A stretch of 11,605 nt of DNA from Candidatus Thorarchaeota archaeon. GTDB lineage: Archaea > Asgardarchaeota > Thorarchaeia > Thorarchaeales > Thorarchaeaceae. Location: contig DAOWDY010000156.1 in NCBI GenBank assembly GCA_030638785.1, forward strand, positions 1 to 11,605, in the 5' to 3' direction. Each line of letters opens with the position of its first letter. The first letter of the stretch is position 1. This document shows, one piece after another, positions 1 through 6,008 of the stretch. Below the pieces are notes generated by a model, which was not told the origin of the DNA, did not search any database, and worked only from the letters and a program-made list of their open reading frames with translations. The translations under genes were made by a program, and so were the position numbers.

Positions 1-1055
1 AGAGAGTCAGAATCTAGAAGATCAATAATCGCTTGAGCATACTCCTCTTCTCCAAACCCTTTTGTTACCAGCCCATCTTTACCCGGTCGAACAAGTTCGG
101 GTATACCCCCCGCTGGAGTTGTCACAACTGGTAGTTTACATGACATTGCTTCTAGGAGTACTAACGGCATCCCTTCAAGTTTGGAATTAAGGAGGAACAT
201 ATCTGCAGAACACATTATTTCTTGCATATTACTCTTAATTCCCAGTAGATGGACGTTATTGCAAAGGTCTAATTCTTCGATCTTTCTCTCGACCTCAATC
301 CGTGTTGGCCCATCTCCAGCAATAATAAGTCGAGTTTTGGGATAATGGTCTACCACTACACGCATTATTTCTATGAGTTCTACAACTCGCTTCACCTTGC
401 GAAAGTTGGATGCGTGTAAGAGAATCTTTTCCTCGGGGTGGAGTTCATGGACATCGTTTTCCTTTCTTAGTGATACACAACCGCTCTCTACAGTTAAACG
501 GATTCCTTCAAGATGCGTAAACCTATCAATATTGATGAAGTTGGGAATCACATGAATTTCTTTCTCAATGCCAAGATCATTTTGCGCACTATTTCGTAGG
601 AACTCTGAAACACACGTTACAGCATCAGCAGCTTCTACTGTATGTTTCACCACAGGTCTGTATGCAGGATCCAAACCTAAGGTGTGAATGTCTGAACCGT
701 GAAGAGTCACAACATATGGAGTCTTTGTGATCTCCCTGGCCATGTACGCTGACATTGCATGAGGTATTGCATAATGGGAATGGATCAAGTCTAGTTTGGC
801 ATCTCGAACAACTTTGACAATCTTCGATGTCAGTGCCATTGTGTAAGGTGATCCAATGTTCTTGAAGAGGGGATAGTCAAAGCTATCAACTAGATCGACA
901 TGAACACCTCTCGTCTGTTCCCACATTAGAGAGAATGGACGTTGATAGGTGATGAAATGGATGATATGGTCTCTTCTAGTAAGGTGTTGACCGAGCCTAG
1001 TTGCCAGATATCCAGAACCGCCTACTGAAGGGTATAGATTGACACCTATTTTCAC
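1..1055 (-). CDS. bshA: BshA-like GT4 glycosyltransferase (N-acetylglucosaminyl malate synthase family), 3' end outside window
   Basis: I translated this from the complement: 351 residues are visible and the C-terminus lies beyond base 1. In its family BshA transfers GlcNAc from UDP-GlcNAc to L-malate, the first step of bacillithiol synthesis in the cytoplasm. The match is to the specific BshA pattern and not only to generic GT4: the Gly loop YPSVGGSG (residues 8-15), HFITYQRPF (33-41), HSHYAIPHA (92-100), TLHGSD (117-122), HASNFRKVKR (214-223), AGDGP (246-250) and the E-x7-E sugar-nucleotide pair E294/E302 followed by GGIPELV (316-322). Relative to typical BshA there is an insertion of about 15 residues around 180-205. 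Start: I chose GTG at 1055 because it gives VKIGVNLYPS, which fits family N-termini; an in-frame ATG at 1088 would add 11 residues. The gene is divergent from the deacetylase at 1168. Another GT4 sugar transferase is possible, but the conserved blocks make BshA the best call. Acceptor specificity is inferred. Confidence 0.78.
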   Translation of the reverse strand, partial: MKIGVNLYPSVGGSGYLATRLGQHLTRRDHIIHFITYQRPFSLMWEQTRGVHVDLVDSFDYPLFKNIGSPYTMALTSKIVKVVRDAKLDLIHSHYAIPHAMSAYMAREITKTPYVVTLHGSDIHTLGLDPAYRPVVKHTVEAADAVTCVSEFLRNSAQNDLGIEKEIHVIPNFINIDRFTHLEGIRLTVESGCVSLRKENDVHELHPEEKILLHASNFRKVKRVVELIEIMRVVVDHYPKTRLIIAGDGPTRIEVERKIEELDLCNNVHLLGIKSNMQEIMCSADMFLLNSKLEGMPLVLLEAMSCKLPVVTTPAGGIPELVRPGKDGLVTKGFGEEEYAQAIIDLLDSDS

Positions 1056-1167
1056 GCTACTCGACCTGCGTATACGATGAAAACTCATCCCCTTTAAGGC
1101 AAATGGTCTGGTCAATCAAATCTATGCTGCCAAAGCTTGATTAGATGGCAATCTTATCTTCAGCACT

Positions 1168-1836
1168 ATGAACAGCTCGGATGGTAAATCCATTCTAGTC
1201 ATCAGCGCTCATCCTGATGATGAGAGCCTTGGTGCTGGTGGAACAATTGCTTCCCATGCATCATCAGGAATTCCGGTTGATGTCCTTTGCCTGACATCCA
1301 ATAAGACTCGACTAGCAGAACTCGACGCGGCTTGTAAAGAGTTAGGAGTCAGAAAGGTCTATGCCGGTGAACGAGACGATTTTGCGATTGATTTAGACCT
1401 TCGACAGGAAGTGGTCAATACAATTCTAGAATCAAGGCCTTCTGTTATCATTACTCATTCTATAGAAGATTACAACATGAATCACATCGTATGTTCAGAG
1501 CTTGTAGACCAAGCAGTAGATTGGGCATCACACTCTACTATCTTTGAAAATGCTCATAGGGTTGAACGCATTTATCATATGGAGATTAACAGCTTGTTAT
1601 CCCGACCTCACGTTATTGTTGATATCTCAACTAATTATGATTCTGCACTATCTGCTCTAAAGAAGCATGAATCCCAGTTGGAAAAAGCAGATGGGTTCTA
1701 CGTTAAGTTCTATGATGCAAGAACACACTTACGTGGAGTACAGGGTTCCTGTGAACGCGCTGAGGCATTTACAATTAAGATTCCTTTTCATGCAGGACCT
1801 TTCTATCCTGAAAATAGTGTGAAGCGACTCATCTAA
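1168..1836 (+). CDS. bshB: PIG-L/LmbE family zinc N-deacetylase, BshB-like
   Basis: This is a 222-residue protein of the PIG-L/LmbE superfamily, which removes acetyl groups from GlcNAc conjugates using a metal. The AHPDDE motif is at residues 14-19 (His15 and Asp18 expected as metal ligands, Asp17 as base). A third His ligand is probably His106 in DYNMNHIVC; the commoner form of this motif is HPDH, so it is slightly divergent. The C-terminal block CERAEAF (195-201) is typical of the family. Length is normal for BshB1/BshB2-type enzymes. Its divergent partner is BshA-like, whose product GlcNAc-malate is exactly the substrate BshB deacetylates, so the BshB reading rests on both sequence and context. 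A Mca-like thiol-conjugate amidase or a GlcNAc-PI type deacetylase cannot be excluded. No Shine-Dalgarno sequence is visible before ATG 1168, so a leaderless transcript is possible. Its stop overlaps the convergent coiled-coil gene by 4 bases. Confidence 0.75.
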   Translation: MNSSDGKSILVISAHPDDESLGAGGTIASHASSGIPVDVLCLTSNKTRLAELDAACKELGVRKVYAGERDDFAIDLDLRQEVVNTILESRPSVIITHSIEDYNMNHIVCSELVDQAVDWASHSTIFENAHRVERIYHMEINSLLSRPHVIVDISTNYDSALSALKKHESQLEKADGFYVKFYDARTHLRGVQGSCERAEAFTIKIPFHAGPFYPENSVKRLI

Positions 1837-2240
1837 TCACTTGAATCAGATGGTCCATCAGACTTGGCTCTTCTAGCTGCGAGAAGTTGTTTCAGTTCTC
1901 CCATCATACTCATACCTCCACCAGCACCAGCACCAGCAGGTTTTGGTTTGGGTGCCTGTGCCATAGGTTCAGAGGCCATGGCGGGAGAAGCATCAACAGC
2001 AGCTGAAGGTGAAGCTGCAACACCAGATGCGACCCTAGAACTAAGTGAACTAATTTGTGATTCAAGAGAGCTGATAGATGATTCTACTTCATCCATTCGT
2101 CCCTCAATTTTACCAAAGGCGTCAATGAGCTTGCCTGTAATAATACTGACTACCTCACCTAGCTCTCGCAGTCTTTTTTCGGTGGGGTCTTGGAGCGCCC
2201 ATTCGAATTCATCCATGATGAAATCTTCGTCTTTGCCCAT
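1833..2240 (-). CDS. Small coiled-coil protein with Pro/Ala/Gly linker and basic C-terminal helix (VASP/WH2-like tail?)
   Basis: I do not recognise a named family for the whole protein. With the ATG at 2240 it has 135 residues: an acidic N-terminus (1-20), a heptad-rich helix at about 24-70 with I/L/V/F spacing and no proline, a low-complexity Ala/Ser/Pro linker (71-108) ending in GAGAGGG, then the short helix MMGELKQLLAARRAK (112-126) and an acidic tail. The Gly run followed by M-x-E-L-x-x-L-L-A-x-R-R resembles the F-actin-binding segment of Ena/VASP proteins and, less closely, WH2 motifs; this is inference from a short stretch. Start: GTG at 2252 is also possible, but GGTG at 2247-2250 sits well before ATG 2240, and a TATA-like box lies at 2282-2287. 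No signal peptide or membrane segment is seen. It follows the phosphohexomutase gene after 71 bases and overlaps the deacetylase tail to tail. The antisense frame is an artefact of this gene's composition. Confidence 0.72.
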   Translation of the reverse strand: MGKDEDFIMDEFEWALQDPTEKRLRELGEVVSIITGKLIDAFGKIEGRMDEVESSISSLESQISSLSSRVASGVAASPSAAVDASPAMASEPMAQAPKPKPAGAGAGGGMSMMGELKQLLAARRAKSDGPSDSSD

Positions 2241-2278
2241 TAGTTGCACCACTGGTACAATGGATTTTTGTTTGTTAT

Positions 2279-2287
2279 CTCTATAAA
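2279..2287 (-). promoter_or_regulatory. TATA-like box for the coiled-coil gene
   Basis: On the minus strand the sequence reads TTTATAGAG, close to the archaeal TATA consensus. A transcript starting about 25 bases downstream would begin near 2259 and leave a leader of roughly 20 bases containing GGTG before ATG 2240. This suggests the gene can be transcribed independently of the mutase upstream. No clear BRE was seen. Confidence 0.4.
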
Positions 2288-2311
2288 GATTGTCTGTCTG
2301 ATGTATGTTTC

Positions 2312-3697
2312 TTATACGGCATTAACTACCTTTAGCACCGCTTCTTTTGCAGTATCAAGAATTCTCTGTACAATTTCTTGAGACGGGGCCTCACAGGTGA
2401 TTCTGATCACGGGTTCTGTCCCAGAGGGTCTCACAAGAACCCATCCCTGGTCAAGGGAGATTCCTAGGCCATCTACTGTAATGACTTCATTTACATCTCC
2501 CATTGCCTCGGGTAATGCATCAGTGAGTGCTTTCATTACAGAGGCTTTCTTTTCGTTGGGAACACTGATCTTCGTCTTCATGAGAGGGTAGATTGGGATG
2601 TCTCCCATAAGTTGACCAAATGATTTTCCTGTCTTTGCCATCAGTTCGAGTACCTTACATGATGCAAGGAATGGTTCAGGAGCAAGATGAAATTCTGGAA
2701 AGAGAAATACACCACATGCCTCGCCGCCATGAACTCCTTCAACTTCCTTTATCTTCATGGCGACTTGAATATCTCCAACTGGTGTTCTTACAGTATTGCC
2801 TCCTGCCCTTTCTACTGCTTCATCAAGCACCTTGGAACTGTCAACAGTGGTTACAACCGTCTTTGAAACACTCTCCCGCAGGGCATCCACTGCAAAGAGC
2901 GCAATTGTACGGTCTCCTCTGACAACCTCGCCTGATTCAGTAACAAAGACAACTCTATCGGAATCACCATCATGTGCAATGCCCAAATCTGCATTGGTTT
3001 CTTTGACCATCCTAATGAGGTCCCCAAGGGATTCCTCCTCGGGTTCGGATTTTCTCCCTGGAAAGTGTCCATCAAGCTGACCATTTATTGTTACTACCTT
3101 ACAACCCAATTTCTGTATGAGGTATGGTGTTAGAACGCAAGCAGCACCATTTCCAGGATCAACTATCACCCTAAATGTTTTCGATCTTATTGCATCATGG
3201 TCACATCTCTCTAAGAGAGCCGCGATATGCTGATCTACTGCTGTTTCAAGACTATTTACATTACCGATAGAATCCCACTCAGCAATCAGATATTCCTTTG
3301 AGATGTAGATTCTCTCCAGCTCCCTCTCCATCTCGGGAGTGAATCCCATGGTATCACCTCCCCAAAACTTGATTCCTGTATATTCAGGAGGATTGTGTGA
3401 GGCTGTAATCATTACTCCTGCTGTATAGCCAAATACATCAACAGAATATGCAAGGGTTGGAGTTGGGATGATTCCTGCTCGAGTGACATTGACTCCTGTG
3501 GAAACTATACCTGCAGTAAGGGCATCGGCAACCATTCGTCCTGTTGTCCTTGCGTCTCGTGCCATGAGGATTGTACCCTCCTTCAGATATGTGCCGAGGG
3601 CTTTTCCAAGATTCACTGCCATCTCCAAATCAAATTCAGTACCGTAGATTTTTCTGACCCCAGTAGTTCCAAAGAGTTTGCCGCCCATGATGCTCAT
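2312..3697 (-). CDS. glmM: Phosphoglucosamine mutase / phosphomannomutase (archaeal GlmM-type alpha-D-phosphohexomutase)
   Basis: This is a 461-residue, four-domain phosphohexomutase that isomerises hexose or hexosamine 6-phosphate to the 1-phosphate, feeding UDP-GlcNAc or GDP-mannose synthesis. Visible blocks: KLFGTTGVR (7-15), the phosphoserine loop TASHNPPEYTG (98-108, catalytic Ser100), the metal loop DGDSDR (243-248, three Asp), the sugar loop GGEACG (324-329), and the phosphate-binding RPSGTEP (423-429). Overall it closely follows archaeal GlmM. One oddity is in domain 3: after GGEACGVFLFPEF, the position where relatives carry a conserved DG (as in GRDG) reads APEPF (339-343). Start: ATG at 3697 follows GGAG closely, and ATG 3688 (MGGKLFG) is almost as good; a TTG at 3718 is less likely. 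GlcN-6-P versus Man-6-P preference cannot be read from sequence. The nearby BshA-like enzyme would use UDP-GlcNAc, a product of this route. Confidence 0.9.
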   Translation of the reverse strand: MSIMGGKLFGTTGVRKIYGTEFDLEMAVNLGKALGTYLKEGTILMARDARTTGRMVADALTAGIVSTGVNVTRAGIIPTPTLAYSVDVFGYTAGVMITASHNPPEYTGIKFWGGDTMGFTPEMERELERIYISKEYLIAEWDSIGNVNSLETAVDQHIAALLERCDHDAIRSKTFRVIVDPGNGAACVLTPYLIQKLGCKVVTINGQLDGHFPGRKSEPEEESLGDLIRMVKETNADLGIAHDGDSDRVVFVTESGEVVRGDRTIALFAVDALRESVSKTVVTTVDSSKVLDEAVERAGGNTVRTPVGDIQVAMKIKEVEGVHGGEACGVFLFPEFHLAPEPFLASCKVLELMAKTGKSFGQLMGDIPIYPLMKTKISVPNEKKASVMKALTDALPEAMGDVNEVITVDGLGISLDQGWVLVRPSGTEPVIRITCEAPSQEIVQRILDTAKEAVLKVVNAV

Positions 3698-3747
3698 CTT
3701 CTCCAAACACAATAGCAAGAAAAAGATACCTGCATGCTCGGGATAGG

Positions 3748-3756
3748 CCTATATGG
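3748..3756. promoter_or_regulatory. Shared TATA-like element between divergent glmM and hydrolase genes
   Basis: CCTATATGG lies between the divergent starts at 3697 and 3790, and its centre reads TATA-like on both strands. Rightward, a transcript start near 3775 would leave a short leader containing GAGGT (3777-3781) before GTG 3790. Leftward, a start near 3724 would leave about 27 bases before ATG 3697. Spacing supports both directions, but this is inference only. Confidence 0.35.
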
Positions 3757-3789
3757 AGCTGCGGAATCACGTGTTTGAGGTCTAATAGA

Positions 3790-4584
3790 GTGCCATTCTT
3801 TGAATATCAGAATGCAAAGATGCATTACGTTGACTTAGACCAGAGGGACGACAAAAACAAGGGACTTACTCTTGTGTTTCTCCACGGAGCTGGCTCGTCG
3901 CTTATGATCTGGACTCTTCAATTACTCGAGTTCAGGAAACACCATCGCGTCATTGCACTAGACCTCTATGACCACGGCGACTCTGAGGACATTAACCACC
4001 CTCCTGATATCGAAGAAGGATTCACAGGTCAGCTTGCTGCTCTTGTTGAATACCTTGACATTGATGATTTCGTGCTGGTTGGGCACTCCATGGGTGGAGG
4101 TGTTGTCATGTCGTACGCGTTACGCGATGATGTACGACCCCCTCGAGCACTGACCCTTGTAGGTACCTCCTCTGACTTGGACCTCTCAAAGGTTGGCCCT
4201 GGGCTAATAATCGAAGCATTAGAGGACCACACTCCAAAATATGATATTGAAGAGATTAGCGCCGATTTCAAGACCTTCTCTCTTGTCAATTTCCAAGAGA
4301 ATGTCACCAAGTTTCACCCCGCGACGATTCTCAAAGACCTGCAAGCATGTCACGATTTCGATGTGACTGAGCGCTTGGGTGAGATTGGGATTCCCTCCTT
4401 CGTGATGGTCGGTGAGGATGATGATATCATCCCTCCTCATGTTGCAAAGAAACTTGAAATTGCTCTGCCTAGGGCTGAGATCGCTGTGGTTCGGGGAAGT
4501 GACCACACTCCAATGGTAGAGGCTCCTGATTCCTTCAACAAACTCCTTGAGAAATGGTTGATTTGGGTGGAAAAAAATACTTAA
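3790..4584 (+). CDS. Alpha/beta-hydrolase fold protein (soluble esterase/lactonase-like)
   Basis: This is a 264-residue single-domain alpha/beta hydrolase. The oxyanion-hole loop is LHGAGSS (31-37), followed by IALDLYDHGDS (55-65), the nucleophile elbow GHSMGG (98-103, Ser100), an acid loop GEDDDIIPP (208-216, catalytic Asp probably 211) and a C-terminal His239 in GSDHTPMVEAP. The triad is therefore complete and the enzyme should be active; the substrate is unknown. The family includes esterases, lactonases, haloperoxidases and C-C bond hydrolases, and nothing here separates them. There is no signal peptide or membrane helix, so it should be cytoplasmic. Start: GTG 3790 is chosen because GAGGT at 3777-3781 lies 8 bases upstream and MPFFEYQNAKMHY matches the usual family N-terminus; a TTG at 3775 would add 5 residues and put the ribosome site inside the gene. 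A small hairpin follows its stop, and the GTPase lies 129 bases downstream. Confidence 0.88.
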   Translation: MPFFEYQNAKMHYVDLDQRDDKNKGLTLVFLHGAGSSLMIWTLQLLEFRKHHRVIALDLYDHGDSEDINHPPDIEEGFTGQLAALVEYLDIDDFVLVGHSMGGGVVMSYALRDDVRPPRALTLVGTSSDLDLSKVGPGLIIEALEDHTPKYDIEEISADFKTFSLVNFQENVTKFHPATILKDLQACHDFDVTERLGEIGIPSFVMVGEDDDIIPPHVAKKLEIALPRAEIAVVRGSDHTPMVEAPDSFNKLLEKWLIWVEKNT

Positions 4585-4602
4585 TCTGCTTCACAAAGCA
4601 GA
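4585..4602 (+). other. Perfect 7-bp hairpin directly after the hydrolase stop codon
   Basis: TCTGCTT and AAGCAGA form a perfect 7-base stem around a CACA loop and begin at the base after the TAA. No T-run follows, so it does not look like a standard archaeal oligo-T terminator. It could stabilise a 3' end or have no function. Confidence 0.3.
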
Positions 4603-4713
4603 AGGTTGCACAACAACTCATATCGAACGAAACCTTATTAGATGCCTAGGCGTTTCTCACTCAAGCCGATACCACCCCGCTTACAGCGTAGAACCTTCGA
4701 AGGATGTATTGAA

Positions 4714-5262
4714 ATGAGCAGCAACTATGATTTCCTCTTTAAGGTAGTCGTGTTGGGTGAAGGTGCTGTAGGGAAAACCGCTGTTGTCACTCGTTTCTCA
4801 CACGGATTCTTCAGGACAGACTACAAGACAACAATCGGTTCTCAGTTCGCTGTGAAGAACATCGACATCCATAAATCTGCACAAGAGCTCGTAACGGTGA
4901 AGCTGCAGATCTGGGATGTTGCGGGTCAATCTCGGTTCCAGATTCTTCGACCAATGTATTATCGCGGGTCAAGCGGTGGAGTACTTGTCTACGATGTGAC
5001 CAGAAGACGTACATTTATTGTTCTTGAAGAATGGCTAGATGAATTAGAGAGAGCCATTGGGAAGAAGATTCCGCTTGTCTTAGTTGCTAACAAGACTGAT
5101 TTGCCTGACCGTGTTGTTGAACCTGCTGAGGGTAAGGCATTTGCTGAGAAACATGACATGCCATACCTTGAAACATCAGCCAAGACTGGTGAGGGTATTA
5201 TCGACATCTTCGAGCAACTCGGTAGGACCCTTGTTGAAAAGAGAACTACCAGCGAAAATTAA
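4714..5262 (+). CDS. Rab/Ras-like small GTPase (Asgard-type), no C-terminal lipidation cysteine
   Basis: This is a 182-residue single-domain GTPase resembling eukaryotic Rab proteins. G1/P-loop is GEGAVGKT (15-22), the G2 Thr is Thr40 in KTTIGSQF, G3 is WDVAGQSRF (67-75, with the Ras-type catalytic Gln at 72), G4 is NKTD (126-129) and G5 is ETSAK (153-157). Rab-family signatures are also present: YYRGSSG (82-88) and LVYDVTRRRTF (91-101). The protein ends soon after the last helix at RTTSEN; there is no cysteine for prenylation and no membrane helix, so any membrane contact must be indirect. Start: ATG 4714 is preceded by AAGGATG and gives MSSNYDFLFKVVVLG, a natural Rab start; an in-frame ATG at 4642 would add 24 residues unlike the family. 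Families of such GTPases are a known hallmark of Asgard archaea, though related forms occur elsewhere. It lies 84 bases before an unknown gene that may be co-transcribed. Confidence 0.92.
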   Translation: MSSNYDFLFKVVVLGEGAVGKTAVVTRFSHGFFRTDYKTTIGSQFAVKNIDIHKSAQELVTVKLQIWDVAGQSRFQILRPMYYRGSSGGVLVYDVTRRRTFIVLEEWLDELERAIGKKIPLVLVANKTDLPDRVVEPAEGKAFAEKHDMPYLETSAKTGEGIIDIFEQLGRTLVEKRTTSEN

Positions 5263-5346
5263 TCTCATTTTCAGACCACTACGTACAAGTGGATACTCTG
5301 TGTTTCCCTAATCTATATCAGGCTATTTGACATAGGTGCATCCGAG

Positions 5347-5931
5347 ATGGTTGACAAAGAAGAACTCTATCCCGTGAACACGATTCCTGCAATAGCGTGG
5401 GCGCTGGACCTTTACTTCAAGAAGGATACCAAATACAAGCGTAAGGGTACTGTCGAGATTACATTTCCCTCAGGCAAGCATAAAGAACGGCTACAGAAGA
5501 AGGGTGAACATGAGATTATAGTTTGGTTCGCGGATAAGAATGTCTACGTTAGATCAAAATGCTTGGTAGACAAGATTTGCGATTTTAATAGTGAGAGGAT
5601 TGATGGTAGAAATAGAGAGGACCTAATGGGAATTGGATGGGACGGTACAGATTCACGTTCTTTCTTCAAAGCTATCACTAAGTGGCTCATGCGATTGGAC
5701 CTAGATTATGTCCTGCTCATTCGAGCCTTGGCAACCATTTGTGATAAACGAGTTGAGATTCCCCTTACTACCAAGTACGGAAAGACATTCCAGAAGTTCG
5801 ATGAATACAGAAGAAACAGATGGCCTGACGATGCAAAACCAGATGACAAACCCCGTTTTCTAGAAGAGGTATTAGTACGAGTCAGCTTCTGGATACAGTC
5901 TGCAGGTGAAGTTGGCGCATTGAAGGCATAG
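5347..5931 (+). CDS. Hypothetical protein, 194 residues, downstream of the small GTPase
   Basis: I do not recognise this family. The protein is soluble, with no signal peptide or membrane helix. It starts with a hydrophobic patch (NTIPAIAWALDLYF, 11-24), continues with a Lys/Arg-rich part that looks beta-stranded (25-75), has the central segment GIGWDGTDSRSFFKAI, then a helical hydrophobic stretch (LDLDYVLLIRALATI) and ends with charged, probably helical sequence after a Pro/Asp-rich turn (RWPDDAKPDDKPRF). Three cysteines are scattered (CLVDKIC and ATICD) without a clear metal motif. The ATG is supported by GGTG at 5335-5338, 8 bases upstream. It lies 84 bases after the GTPase and 77 before the NAD kinase, all on one strand. 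An effector or regulator of the GTPase is possible on position alone; there is no motif to support that. Confidence 0.75.
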   Translation: MVDKEELYPVNTIPAIAWALDLYFKKDTKYKRKGTVEITFPSGKHKERLQKKGEHEIIVWFADKNVYVRSKCLVDKICDFNSERIDGRNREDLMGIGWDGTDSRSFFKAITKWLMRLDLDYVLLIRALATICDKRVEIPLTTKYGKTFQKFDEYRRNRWPDDAKPDDKPRFLEEVLVRVSFWIQSAGEVGALKA

Positions 5932-6008
5932 ATCTCTGCATTCTTGGAAGCGTAAGGGCTAAAGCGTAGTCATGCTGGAGGAATCCTGTACTAACTCGTG
6001 GTGAGTCA

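Noticed and set aside
373..555. A 60-codon plus-strand frame in the BshA-like gene
   Set aside because: It is antisense to the conserved glycosyltransferase, whose frame is open from 1055 to the window edge.
1056..1167. Clear promoter boxes between bshA and bshB
   Set aside because: A weak CTTAAAGG on the minus strand is possible for bshA, but nothing convincing is present for bshB, so I list neither as a feature.
1864..2286. A 140-codon plus-strand frame opposite the coiled-coil gene
   Set aside because: Its protein is low-complexity Ser/Ala/Pro with no domain and no ribosome site. The minus-strand frame has heptads, a start site and a TATA-like box, so this is the mirror of its repetitive codons.
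2620..3080. Plus-strand frames inside the phosphohexomutase gene
   Set aside because: They run antisense to conserved catalytic loops and give compositionally odd peptides.
4642..4713. A 24-residue N-terminal extension of the small GTPase
   Set aside because: The stretch is Arg/Pro-rich and unlike GTPase N-termini, and a ribosome site lies directly before ATG 4714.
5263..5346. Short inverted repeat CCACT/AGTGG and a CTATATC box before the 194-residue protein
   Set aside because: The stem is only 5 bases, and the box is too close to the start to keep the GGTG site in the leader, so neither is convincing.
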